A DNA stretch of 64,000 nt. Origin: an uncultured Bacteroidales bacterium (GTDB taxonomy: Bacteria > Bacteroidota > Bacteroidia > Bacteroidales > UBA932). Positions 17,331 to 25,488 of this stretch are shown in pieces. The stretch's first letter is position 1. Each line of letters opens with the position of its first letter. The stretch lies in NCBI GenBank assembly GCA_944325435.1, contig CALVAC010000008.1, forward strand, positions 1-64,000. The letters run 5' to 3'. The notes beneath the pieces are model-generated. The model was not told the origin of the DNA and did no database searches. It saw only the letters and a program-made list of their open reading frames with translations. Made by a program: the position numbers and the translations under genes.

Positions 17331-19331
17331 TCAATATCCGGGAGCCTGGACGAGCTGAGGGTCGTTATATATCTCCGTCTGAAGGACAGGAAGGAGATAC
17401 ATCCTGTTATACCATGCATAGTCCCCATCCACCGGCTTTTCCTGGTTGAACTGTTCAATTGTAGGATTCTCGATACGGCTTACAAATGAGTCGAGTCCAG
17501 TTCTGGCACCAGCCTTGAGATACTGTTCAGCCTCACACCAGCGGCGAAGGTCATAGTAGCGTCTGCCCTCCATAAAGAGTTCGATACGGCGCTCCGCCTT
17601 CACCCAGTCGAGAATTGTCATATCATCAGTGCAGTCAGCCTCTGTCAGTTCAGGCACTCCTGCACGCACACGGATCTTGTTGAGGGCATCCAGAGCATTC
17701 TGGAGCTCGCCTGCCTCTCCGTTGAGATACAGCACTGCACAGCACTCCGCAAGATTGAGATAAAGCTCGGCCATCCTGATCATCGCAAGAGGATACTGCT
17801 CGTAATTCTGGGTCTGTGCACTGAATCTTGTATGAGGCGCGATATATTTCTGGGCGAGATACCCTGTCTGACACTGGTTCTCATCGGACGGGTCATTCTT
17901 GAATCCCGCCTTGTCCGGATTCCTGAAGTCTATCCGGAGCGGAGAGCCGTCCACAAGTACCGGACCGAGATCCGCGCCATCGAAAAGCACCCAGGCATAG
18001 AATCTCGGCTCCCTGCCGACATTGAGATTGATGATCATCTCCCTGTCCGGTATGCCTGCAGACTTGAGCCACTCTTCCTCTGCAGGGAACTCATCGGTAC
18101 CGGCCACCATTTCCGGCAGATGTCCATCTGCCGTATAGAAGCTCTCCACCATCTGCAGGGTCGGACTTATTCCGCACCAGCCGTGCCACATTACATTGTC
18201 GTTCTTCAAAATGACATTCCTCGGCATTGAAGCATTGAAATAGTCCCAGGTCTTGGTATGTCCGTCTCCGTTGAAAGCAGTGAAGATAAGCTCCTTGTTT
18301 CCCTGGGTCTCATCTGAGTTCGCGATATAGCGCATCAGGAACATCCTGTCAAGGAATTCCTTCCCTTCCTCACTTTCATTGTCTATCCCGGGAATCCAGG
18401 CAGAATAATAGTCCACATCCTGGTGCATATTCTTTATCACCTCCAGATCATCCAGATCCATAAGCTCGCGGCCGTTTTCCAGTGCAATCTGTATCGCCTC
18501 TTCCGTTGCGGTCTTTGCCCTGCGCCATTTTTCGAGATCGAAAGTGTGGCTTACGAGTTCATACCCATAGCCAGGAGTCTGATAGTTCGTATTACGCCAT
18601 TCAGGGAAAGGAAAGCTGCCGTTCCAGAGCGGTGAAGCTGCATATACCAGAAGTCTTGACTTGAGGGCTGCGCAGATTGTCTTGTTTCCTCGTCCATATG
18701 TATCGTTGAGAAGATAACCGGACTGGAACTGCGGAGAAGCGCTCGCTGCATCCAGTTCATTGCAGATATAGTCCACGCAATAGTCGAAATGCGACCTGCC
18801 CGGGAATTCCGATATTGGCGTATCGGTCGGCATATATTCATTCACGATAGGGACCGGCCCGAAAAGTTCGAGCAGCCTCATATAATAGAAGCCCTTGAGG
18901 AAGTGGGCATGCGCCCTGTACAGTTCCTTGTCATCTTCTGTCAGGAAATACGGATTCTGGTTCTCGAGCTCCCTCAGGAAAAGATGCACGTTGCCGATGG
19001 CACCGTATGTCTCCTGCCATTTCGATGCCGGTACGTTGCTGGCATTCATCAGACCGCGGGAGACATAATATGAATCATAGTGCTGGCTGCTGCCCCAGGC
19101 ATCCGGATAGACAAATTCATCCGTAGTACCTTCGAAATTCCTGTATCCTGCCGTATTGAGATTCGGCACGAAAGAGTAGCATCCGAAGATCCAGTTCTCC
19201 ACCATATTCTTGTCCTTCATCGCATCCGTAAGGTCGGCTGTCCTTGCCGGAGCCACATCGAGGAAATTGCAGGAAGAGAGCGCCAGCGCCGGCAGAGCCA
19301 CCAATGCTGCAGTTTTCAATATATTTTTCAT
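17331..19331 (-). CDS. SusD/RagB-family starch-binding-like lipoprotein
   Basis: 666 residues from the Met at 19331; MKNILKTAALVALPALALSSC gives a clean lipoprotein signal. Typical SusD features are the start SCNFLDVAP, an N-terminal helical part with ALKSRLLVYAASPLWN, the C-terminal block WVKAERRIELFMEGRRYYDLRRW, and the ending YLLPVLQTEIYNDPQLVQAPGY. It forms the lid of the SusCD importer and binds the oligosaccharide. It follows susC after ~50 bp. Confidence 0.95.
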   Translation of the reverse strand: MKNILKTAALVALPALALSSCNFLDVAPARTADLTDAMKDKNMVENWIFGCYSFVPNLNTAGYRNFEGTTDEFVYPDAWGSSQHYDSYYVSRGLMNASNVPASKWQETYGAIGNVHLFLRELENQNPYFLTEDDKELYRAHAHFLKGFYYMRLLELFGPVPIVNEYMPTDTPISEFPGRSHFDYCVDYICNELDAASASPQFQSGYLLNDTYGRGNKTICAALKSRLLVYAASPLWNGSFPFPEWRNTNYQTPGYGYELVSHTFDLEKWRRAKTATEEAIQIALENGRELMDLDDLEVIKNMHQDVDYYSAWIPGIDNESEEGKEFLDRMFLMRYIANSDETQGNKELIFTAFNGDGHTKTWDYFNASMPRNVILKNDNVMWHGWCGISPTLQMVESFYTADGHLPEMVAGTDEFPAEEEWLKSAGIPDREMIINLNVGREPRFYAWVLFDGADLGPVLVDGSPLRIDFRNPDKAGFKNDPSDENQCQTGYLAQKYIAPHTRFSAQTQNYEQYPLAMIRMAELYLNLAECCAVLYLNGEAGELQNALDALNKIRVRAGVPELTEADCTDDMTILDWVKAERRIELFMEGRRYYDLRRWCEAEQYLKAGARTGLDSFVSRIENPTIEQFNQEKPVDGDYAWYNRMYLLPVLQTEIYNDPQLVQAPGY

Positions 19332-19383
19332 TGTAACAATCATTTTTCAAATGCAAATTAGATAGTCAGCCTCATCAACCGTG

Positions 19384-22300
19384 TCAGAACCTGAACTGTA
19401 CACCGAGAGTGAATGTCCTCGAGAAAGGATAGGCGTTCCAGTTGAGCTCCGGATCCCAGAGCTTGAACGGACTGAACACGGCAAGGTTGTCACCGTTGAG
19501 ATATACCCTCGCAATCTTGAAGGAATATCCTATCTCCAGAGTCTTGAAACGGAGGAAGCTGCCGTCCCTGAGCCAGTAGGTGCTGGACTCGAAGTTGTTG
19601 CGGACATCTCCGGCATTGACACCGAGCCTCGGGTATGAAGCATTCGGATCCGGATCCATCTCAGACCAGCGGTTCTCTGCTATATAGTCTATTACGTTGC
19701 ACGCATTCGATCCGAACGGCACAAGTCCGCTGATGGCGATCGTCCTCATGGCCGAGCCGTTGAAGAACACTCCGAGATCCCATTTCTTCCACATCACATT
19801 GAAACCGAAACCGTACTGGATACGAGGAAGTCTTCCGTAAGGAGAGATCTGTATCTGGTCATCGGTCGTAATGACTCCGTCACCGTTGATGTCACGGTAC
19901 TTCACGTCACCCGGTCTCACGGTGCTTCCGAGCTGCTGCTCCGCATGGTTGTCTATGTCAGCCTGGTCGACGAAAAGTCCGTCAGCCACATATCCCCACA
20001 TATAATAGTTGTCGAGAGGTCTGCCTACCCTTGAAGTCCACGGCTGCGAATACTGAGGCTCGTCATAGTAATCGTACTGGTTCTTGGTGTAGGTGAAATT
20101 GGCCCTTGCCTCAAGTCTCCAGTCCCTGCCGAAATTCTTCGCCCAGTTGAGGCTGAACTCTATACCTCTCGAGGAAGCCTCTCCGACCTGACCCCATGGC
20201 ACGGCGTTCCAGTAACCTGACACATACGGCCAGGAACCACGCCTCATCATTATCCTGTCCCTTTTGTCGTAGAACCAGTCAACCGTCACATCCAGCTGGC
20301 TGAAAAGGGTGAAGTCCATACCGATATCGAGCTTGTGGGACCTCTCCCAGGTAGCATTGTCCACCTTGTATGCACCGATGGAATGCGAATGATACTGGGT
20401 CGCATTGTCCGTCGAAGGACCGAAGAAAGCGGTACCGCCGCCGTTGAGTGATACTGAATCGAAATAGACGAAATGGTTGTAGCAGTCGAAACCGTCGCTA
20501 CCGACAATACCGTATGAGGCACGGAGCTTGAGATAGTCGATGACATCCTTCGCCGGCTCCCAGAACTTCTCGTTGCTCGGCACCCAGCCTATGGATGCTG
20601 ATGGGAAGAACTCGAAACGGCTTCCCTTGGCAAGTCTTTCCGTACCGTTATAACCGAAGTTGAGTTCCACGAAATACCGTTCAGCATAGTCGTATGTCAC
20701 ACGGCCAGAAAGTCCCTGGTTCCTCTGCGACAGAGCCCTGTTAGGCATATAGTCCCTCATAAGGTACATCAGCAGGGCGCCCACATTGTGCTTTCCGAAA
20801 GAACGGTTGTAATTGAGTCTCGCATCGAAATAGAAAGTCTGGCTTGACTGCGGCTCGGAATAGGTTTCCGTTATGAACTTGTTTCCAGCAGTTCCTATAG
20901 GCACCTGGGTGAACATATCCGGTGTATCCGGACTCCACCCGGAACGGTCAAGCTGGAAATAATAAGGAGTGATAGACTGTTTGAACTGCGACCACGACCA
21001 GTTGTTCCAGTTTACCATCGCATTGACTGAAAGCCCTTTGGTAATCATGCTCAGATCCTGATCTATCTTCAGCACCACATTGAGCTTGTTCTCCTTGGTG
21101 ACACCGTGGTCATCCAGCATCGCCGCATACGGGTTCGTGCGGATGCCGCCGCCCTGGACCTCGACGCTGCCGAACCTGATATATTCATCACCCTGCTGGG
21201 CCGGGAAAGTCGCCGGGAACATCACAGGGTTGGCGTTGAGCATATAGTCGAAAAGACTGGCAGTACTCTCGCTCATTCCCTGCTTCTGCACTATCTGTGC
21301 ATTGAGCCTGAGGTCGAGCTTGGTGGTATTCGTCAGCTTGTAGGTTATGTTGTTCTGGAAATTGAACACATACTGCTGGAGGTTGTTGTTGAATACATAG
21401 TCGGTCGGAGCCTTGGCTATACCTGTGTCATGGTTGAAGTTCAAGGACATATAATAAGTGGCCTTGTTACCTCCTCCCTGGACATTGATATTGGCCCTCT
21501 GATTGAAGTTGAAGTCACGGAAAAGAAGCTTTTTCCAGTCTACATTAGGATATACATACGGATACAGTCCGCTCCGTGTATACTCTATATCCTCCTGAGA
21601 ATAGACCGGAGCCTGGCCCCCCCTGGCCATATACGCCTCATTGTAAAGTTCCATCCAGGCAGGTCCGTCCACGAAGTCCACCATATTCACCGGCTGGGTA
21701 AGCATTGTCTCCACAGTCGCGTTGACCTGGGTACGCATATTCTCGGAACCGTTCTTGGTGGTCACGATCATGACACCGTTCGCACCGCGGACACCATAGA
21801 TAGCAGTCGCCGAAGCATCCTTGAGCACTGTGAAACTCTTGATGGACTCCGGAGGAATACGGTTCAGGTCATTGGCGGAGATCTCCACATCATCAAGAAG
21901 GATAAGAGGAGTGGATACACCGCCGAAGGTGTTGATACCTCTTATGTAGAATTCGGAGGCGGCACCCGGATCACCGGAATTTGTAATAGAGATCACTCCG
22001 GCCAGCTTACCTGCAATGTTGGAAGTAAGGTTTGACGAAGAAGACCTGAGGACATCTCCCTGAATAGATGAAACGGCACCGATGACAGACACTTTCTTCT
22101 GGGTACCCATACCCACGACAATCGCCTCATCGAGTTCGCTGTCAGATTCGAGGGCCACATCCACGATACCGAGCTTGCCGATCTCGTATGTTCCGGTCTT
22201 GAATCCCACACAGGAAATCTCGAGCTGCGCATTAGTACCCATCACTCTGATAGAATAGCTTCCGTCATCGAGTGTCATCACTCCGTTGTTCGTCCCTTTC

Positions 22301-22491
22301 TCCACAACAAAGGCTCCTGGGATGGGCTCATTGTCAACAGCGCTGATGACTTTTCCGGTGACAACCCTTCCATTGTCATCATCTGTCTGGATGTAGCCAT
22401 TTCCACTTGAAGGGACAGCAAAAAGCCCGGCCTGAAGGACTATCATCCCGCAGACCAGCATTGCTGAAATCAAAGAACGTTTGATATTCAT
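19384..22491 (-). CDS. SusC/RagA-family TonB-dependent transporter
   Basis: 1035 residues with a signal peptide, a carboxypeptidase-like N-terminal extension (VVTGKVISAVDNEPIPGAFV), a plug domain (VSVIGAVSSIQGDVL; ILLDDVEISANDLNRIPP; GVRGANGVMIVTTKNG) and a long beta-barrel ending in ...TLGVQFRF with a terminal aromatic residue. It imports oligosaccharides through the outer membrane, energised by TonB. It is the first gene of the PUL; a candidate minus-strand promoter lies ~95 bp upstream. Confidence 0.95.
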   Translation of the reverse strand: MNIKRSLISAMLVCGMIVLQAGLFAVPSSGNGYIQTDDDNGRVVTGKVISAVDNEPIPGAFVVEKGTNNGVMTLDDGSYSIRVMGTNAQLEISCVGFKTGTYEIGKLGIVDVALESDSELDEAIVVGMGTQKKVSVIGAVSSIQGDVLRSSSSNLTSNIAGKLAGVISITNSGDPGAASEFYIRGINTFGGVSTPLILLDDVEISANDLNRIPPESIKSFTVLKDASATAIYGVRGANGVMIVTTKNGSENMRTQVNATVETMLTQPVNMVDFVDGPAWMELYNEAYMARGGQAPVYSQEDIEYTRSGLYPYVYPNVDWKKLLFRDFNFNQRANINVQGGGNKATYYMSLNFNHDTGIAKAPTDYVFNNNLQQYVFNFQNNITYKLTNTTKLDLRLNAQIVQKQGMSESTASLFDYMLNANPVMFPATFPAQQGDEYIRFGSVEVQGGGIRTNPYAAMLDDHGVTKENKLNVVLKIDQDLSMITKGLSVNAMVNWNNWSWSQFKQSITPYYFQLDRSGWSPDTPDMFTQVPIGTAGNKFITETYSEPQSSQTFYFDARLNYNRSFGKHNVGALLMYLMRDYMPNRALSQRNQGLSGRVTYDYAERYFVELNFGYNGTERLAKGSRFEFFPSASIGWVPSNEKFWEPAKDVIDYLKLRASYGIVGSDGFDCYNHFVYFDSVSLNGGGTAFFGPSTDNATQYHSHSIGAYKVDNATWERSHKLDIGMDFTLFSQLDVTVDWFYDKRDRIMMRRGSWPYVSGYWNAVPWGQVGEASSRGIEFSLNWAKNFGRDWRLEARANFTYTKNQYDYYDEPQYSQPWTSRVGRPLDNYYMWGYVADGLFVDQADIDNHAEQQLGSTVRPGDVKYRDINGDGVITTDDQIQISPYGRLPRIQYGFGFNVMWKKWDLGVFFNGSAMRTIAISGLVPFGSNACNVIDYIAENRWSEMDPDPNASYPRLGVNAGDVRNNFESSTYWLRDGSFLRFKTLEIGYSFKIARVYLNGDNLAVFSPFKLWDPELNWNAYPFSRTFTLGVQFRF

Positions 22492-22585
22492 AAAAAGTGG
22501 TTAAATTGGTTGGTAGTTATAGTTTCAGTCCGGCGGACAGTCCGCGCTGACAGCATCAGCCGGATCCCTCCGGATTTTCTGACTA

Positions 22586-22593
22586 CAAAATTA
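22586..22593 (-). promoter_or_regulatory. Candidate -7 box of the PUL promoter
   Basis: On the minus strand this reads TAATTTTG, matching the Bacteroidota TAnnTTTG box, ~95 bp before the susC start. No clear TTTG -33 element is present, which would fit an activator-dependent promoter controlled by the hybrid sensor. The leader between it and susC contains short GC hairpins. Confidence 0.4.
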
Positions 22594-22840
22594 ACTCTAT
22601 AACCACCCACGGACATTCCACTTTTCTTGCAAGTTTTCTTACAAATCCTGCAATTCCCGAAATCCCGCCACCGGCAGGCCTCCACCCGTACACTGGGTCC
22701 ATCCCCTGCATACAGTCCGTCAGTGTGCATAGACATCGTACCATCACCGGCGGCCGTACGTATGCCATAGTTCCATGACAGTATGCCAAATAACTGTTTT
22801 GATTGGGTTTTGATTGGGTTTTAATGATTTATAAGATTCT

Positions 22841-22870
22841 TTTGCCTTTCGGATATTTTCTCTAACTTTG
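22841..22870 (+). promoter_or_regulatory. Bacteroidota-type promoter for the small-peptide pair
   Basis: TTTG at 22841-22844, an 18-bp spacer, and TAACTTTG at 22863-22870 match the -33/-7 consensus. The predicted start of transcription is ~45 bp ahead of the first small ORF at 22923. Confidence 0.6.
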
Positions 22871-22922
22871 TCTTGTTCTGAGAAGGAAGTTTGGAGACTG
22901 GCTGTTAGATATAGCCAAATAC

Positions 22923-23066
22923 ATGGCAACAGCCATTTTATTGACATCCATATTTGACGAAATACGGGAATCGTGGATTAGTTATGTTTCCGTATCCATT
23001 GCGATAATATTGAGTTTAATTGTGGGACTTATTCTCACAAAAGACACGAAAAAGGAGGATAAATAA
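22923..23066 (+). CDS. Tiny single-span membrane peptide, unknown (47 aa)
   Basis: Starts at ATG 22923 and ends TAA at 23064-23066; it begins MATAILLTSIFDEIRE. A hydrophobic stretch at ~19-39 (YVSVSIAIILSLIVGLIL) is followed by a basic and acidic tail (TKDTKKEDK). A good promoter lies upstream, and a second small membrane ORF follows 2 bp after the stop. I do not recognise the family. Possible roles are a type I toxin-like peptide or a small regulatory membrane subunit. Confidence 0.5.
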   Translation: MATAILLTSIFDEIRESWISYVSVSIAIILSLIVGLILTKDTKKEDK

Positions 23067-23068
23067 CA

Positions 23069-23173
23069 ATGGGAACAATCGTTACCTCTGTATTGGTTTC
23101 TTTGATAGCCATTGTCGGTCTGATATATTTCAAGATACAGGACCGTAAAGAACAGAAAGCCCACAAAGCCTAA
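23069..23173 (+). CDS. Tiny single-span membrane peptide, unknown (34 aa)
   Basis: Begins MGTIVTSVLVSLIAIVGLIY, is hydrophobic at ~3-20 and ends in a basic tail (KIQDRKEQKAHKA). AAGGAGG just before the previous stop is a strong ribosome site. It is followed by the palindromic terminator/operator at 23236-23269. The family is not recognised. Its pairing with the 47-residue peptide, and its position before the hip operon, are the main reasons to accept it. Confidence 0.5.
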   Translation: MGTIVTSVLVSLIAIVGLIYFKIQDRKEQKAHKA

Positions 23174-23235
23174 TTAATCGGCAGATATTTAGCAGAAAAG
23201 GACAGGTTTAACCGCCTAGCCTTTCTTGTTTACAG

Positions 23236-23269
23236 CAACAAAAATCACAATCGATTGTGATTTTTGTTG
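23236..23269. terminator. Perfect 34-bp palindrome with T-run: terminator and HipB operator
   Basis: Both 17-base arms match exactly (left arm ends TCACAATC, right arm starts GATTGTGA), followed by T7 at 23270-23276. As RNA it forms a hairpin plus U-run and would end the peptide transcript. Its core TCACAATCGATTGTGA has the same TCACA-N6-TGTGA pattern as the site at 23306-23321, so it probably doubles as an operator for HipB. Confidence 0.7.
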
Positions 23270-23305
23270 TTTTTTTAATCAATAAGTCATATTTTTGAAA
23301 GAAAA

Positions 23306-23321
23306 TCACACTATATTGTGA
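23306..23321. promoter_or_regulatory. Second HipB-type operator over the hipB start
   Basis: TCACACTATATTGTGA is a TCACA-N6-TGTGA palindrome that overlaps the GTG start codon of hipB. Its centre is 61 bp from that of the upstream operator. Two spaced sites at the operon head fit cooperative autorepression by HipB dimers. Confidence 0.65.
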
Positions 23322-23521
23322 ATGTAAGAGAAATAGGAGAGACTATCAAAAGTCGCAGGCAAAGCCTTGGTATAAACCAGTTCGAACTTTCCGAATTGGC
23401 AGGAATAGGTATCAATACACTGGTAGCCATTGAAAGAGGACAAGGCAATCCTAAAATAGAAACACTGATGGCCGTAGCCGATACCTTGGGATTGCAGATG
23501 GAAATCAGATTGAAGCAGTGA
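23318..23521 (+). CDS. HipB-like XRE-family antitoxin/repressor
   Basis: 67 residues starting at GTG 23318. The whole protein is an XRE helix-turn-helix (NVREIGETIKSRRQSLGINQFELSELAGIG...IERGQGNPKIETLMAVADTLGL). It is shorter than E. coli HipB and lacks an obvious C-terminal tail. It would repress the operon through the TCACA-N6-TGTGA sites. No ATG start is available in frame without losing the first helix. Confidence 0.85.
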   Translation: MNVREIGETIKSRRQSLGINQFELSELAGIGINTLVAIERGQGNPKIETLMAVADTLGLQMEIRLKQ

Positions 23522-23525
23522 ATGT

Positions 23526-23852
23526 ATGAGAAAATGTGAAGTATATATAAACGGTATCAGAGCCGGAGAACTGACAGAACTCGACGATATGGAATATGAG
23601 TTTGCTTATGACCGGACTTATCTTCTGGATGACAACAATCCTCCGGTCAGTTTGACAATGCCCCTGCGTAAAGAGCCATATTATTCGAAGAATCTGTTCC
23701 CCTATTTTTTCAATATGCTCTCGGAGGGTGAAAATCGTAGGATTCAGTCACAACTTCTGCACATTTCTCCGGATGATGATTTCGGAATCCTGCTTGCCAC
23801 GGCACATACAGACACGATAGGTGCAGTGACTATAAAACCGGTTTCGAAATGA
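23526..23852 (+). CDS. HipS-like protein (HipA N-terminal subdomain as separate gene)
   Basis: 108 residues, matching only the N-terminal 'couple HipA' subdomain: VYINGIRAGELTELDDMEYEFAYD, then SLTMPLRKEPYY and FPYFFNMLSEGENR. In HipBST systems this segment is a free protein that acts as the antitoxin to the kinase. It starts 4 bp after hipB and overlaps the kinase gene by 4 bp (ATGA), so the three genes are tightly coupled. Confidence 0.8.
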   Translation: MRKCEVYINGIRAGELTELDDMEYEFAYDRTYLLDDNNPPVSLTMPLRKEPYYSKNLFPYFFNMLSEGENRRIQSQLLHISPDDDFGILLATAHTDTIGAVTIKPVSK

Positions 23853-24847
23853 TTGACCTTAAAGTTTGTCCTTCCACATTGGCAGAAGGATATGATACAT
23901 ATTCACCGGCAGCACGAAAGGCTCTGTTTGACGGAGCAGCAGTTTCTCATTATATGGACATTCCAAGTCCTGAAACAGACAGCAGAGAAGCAAAGGAAGC
24001 AGTAATGAATGCGGGCCGCATATCCTTATCCGGAGCGCAACCTAAATTTTCTGTTGTAGTAGGCGAAAGCTTGTCTCTGCGATATACCGGACAAGGAGAG
24101 CAGGGAAACTACATACTGAAACCTCGTCCGAACGGCTACCAGTTGATAAACAAGGAATATTGTGCCGCTAACGAACATTTGACAATGCAGATTGCTTCGC
24201 AGGTGTATAAGATAGAAACTGGAGCAAATGGTCTTTGCTTCTTTTCGGACGATGAAGCAGCTTATCTTATACGTCGTTTTGACGTGCATTCTGGCGGGAA
24301 ATATCAGCAGGAGGATTTCGCTTCCATTATGGGATATACCAAGGCAAACGGTGGCAGTGACTACAAATACTGCAATGGAAGTTATGAGGAATGCGCCGAG
24401 GTCATAAGTCGTTGTGTAAAGGCGAGCCGAATTGATATTCTTCGTTTTTTCAGATTGATTTTATTCAATTTTATTTCTTTGAATGATGATGCACACCTGA
24501 AGAATTTTTCTCTGATCAATAGAGGTGATGAATACCGGCTTTCGCCTTCTTATGACTTGATAAACACCTCGCTTCATTTGCTGGAGCCGAAAATTTTCGC
24601 ACTTGATAAAGGCTTGTTCCGGGAAGGAATGTATTCGGACGATATACATTCAGTAGGCTGGACGGAATTTATGGAGTTCGGAAGACGTATCGGAATTCCT
24701 GAAACTCTGGCAAGGCGTGAAATAATCCGTTTTGCGCAAGACAGTCCGATGGCCGACAGTCTTATAGACCGGTCTTTTCTGTCTGACAGTCTGAAAAAAG
24801 AATACCGGGAATCGACAAACTACAGGAGAAAAATGCTGAGGATTTGA
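23849..24847 (+). CDS. HipT/HipA-like serine/threonine kinase toxin
   Basis: 332 residues; it lacks the N-terminal subdomain supplied by the preceding gene. Kinase features are ISLSGAQPKFS (Gly-rich loop; Ser59 and Ser61 match the paired autophosphorylation serines of HipT), YLIRRFDV (142-145), the catalytic loop LNDDAHLKNFS (Asp214, Asn219) and SPSYDLI with Mg-binding Asp236. All key residues are intact. The family phosphorylates aminoacyl-tRNA synthetases and stalls growth. The operon order B-S-T matches the HipBST layout. Confidence 0.85.
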   Translation: MIDLKVCPSTLAEGYDTYSPAARKALFDGAAVSHYMDIPSPETDSREAKEAVMNAGRISLSGAQPKFSVVVGESLSLRYTGQGEQGNYILKPRPNGYQLINKEYCAANEHLTMQIASQVYKIETGANGLCFFSDDEAAYLIRRFDVHSGGKYQQEDFASIMGYTKANGGSDYKYCNGSYEECAEVISRCVKASRIDILRFFRLILFNFISLNDDAHLKNFSLINRGDEYRLSPSYDLINTSLHLLEPKIFALDKGLFREGMYSDDIHSVGWTEFMEFGRRIGIPETLARREIIRFAQDSPMADSLIDRSFLSDSLKKEYRESTNYRRKMLRI

Positions 24848-25002
24848 AATTATCCGCTGTCTCCATTGAGCTTCGCTCATGCTCCCGGTTGTTTATAATC
24901 AATTATTTATACACACGTCCAGATATCTCTCAAACAGTTCTTTTTACCTGTCTGTTGCCCGTCTAATCCTCAGTTTACACACTGGTTTACATCCTATGCA
25001 AA

Positions 25003-25164
25003 CTATGTTTGGTTAAACTTAAATCTTTCTTGAATTTGCCTGAAGCTACGATTTCTATTATTGAGGCTTCTGTTCTTTTTTCCTGCCTCTATTTTCAGCC
25101 TTTCAAGCAGGTCTTTCCTTAGCCTGAAAGCCGTCTGTTTCCTGTCCAATGCTATTGTCTCCAT
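25003..25164 (-). CDS. Short Arc/ribbon-helix-helix protein, possibly decayed antitoxin
   Basis: 53 residues from the ATG at 25164 (METIALDRKQTAFRLRKDLL...GKKNRSLNN). The first ~35 residues match the ribbon-helix-helix antitoxin-type proteins common in Bacteroidota, which normally continue after SLNN with a second helix ending near NEPN. Here the tail becomes RNRSFRQIQERFKF, so the C-terminus may be lost by a frameshift. No toxin gene lies beside it. Confidence 0.5.
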   Translation of the reverse strand: METIALDRKQTAFRLRKDLLERLKIEAGKKNRSLNNRNRSFRQIQERFKFNQT

Positions 25165-25272
25165 ACATGTGTCATATTTAATATCACAAATTATAACATT
25201 AGTATAATAAAACAAAATCATTACCGGAAGTGTCTTAAACATGGATTAAACTGGCTTGTAAAAGACAAAAAG

Positions 25273-25327
25273 AAAAGCAGTCACATCTCTGTAACTGCTT
25301 GATAATGAATGAGCGGAAAACGAGATT
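25273..25327. repeat. Third tRNA-Gly-derived direct repeat (outer copy)
   Basis: These 55 bp equal 37341-37395: the tRNA terminator hairpin plus the last ~15 bases of the tRNA-Gly gene. Identity stops inside the T-arm (CGAGATT). It lies 161 bp outside the 73-bp left repeat. The simplest reading is a tRNA tail displaced by an earlier integration event. Confidence 0.8.
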
Positions 25328-25409
25328 TCGTCGCTGTGCTCCGACATCTCCATACCCCTCGCCGGGGAGGCACTTTCATTCAGGTCGCCGATGAGCTTCG
25401 CTCATGTGC

Positions 25410-25460
25410 TGTTTGTTTATAATACCTTAATGAACAAGTCCTTAGTATTATAAACAAACA
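25410..25460. repeat. 16-bp inverted repeat between the two left tRNA fragments
   Basis: TGTTTGTTTATAATAC (25410-25425) and its exact complement (25445-25460) enclose a 19-base loop. The hairpin fills much of the 161-bp scar between the two tRNA fragments. A related sequence, GGTTGTTTATAATC, preceded by the same GAGCTTCGCTC mini-hairpin, occurs at ~24870-24905. Confidence 0.6.
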
Positions 25461-25488
25461 GTCGCCGCATCCGAAGGATGCAGCGACC

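Larger units (their letters stand above)
22492..22922. other. Intergenic region between susC and the hip-side peptides
   Basis: Contains the susC leader and candidate promoter, a tandem duplication of GATTGGGTTTT at 22801-22822, and the plus-strand promoter of the small-peptide pair. Composition shifts from GC-rich to AT-rich near 22780, marking the start of the accessory segment. No further gene is supported. Confidence 0.5.

Noticed and set aside
21106..22035. Plus-strand 309-codon ORF opposite susC
   Set aside because: It is a GC-driven shadow of the susC coding strand with no domain signature.
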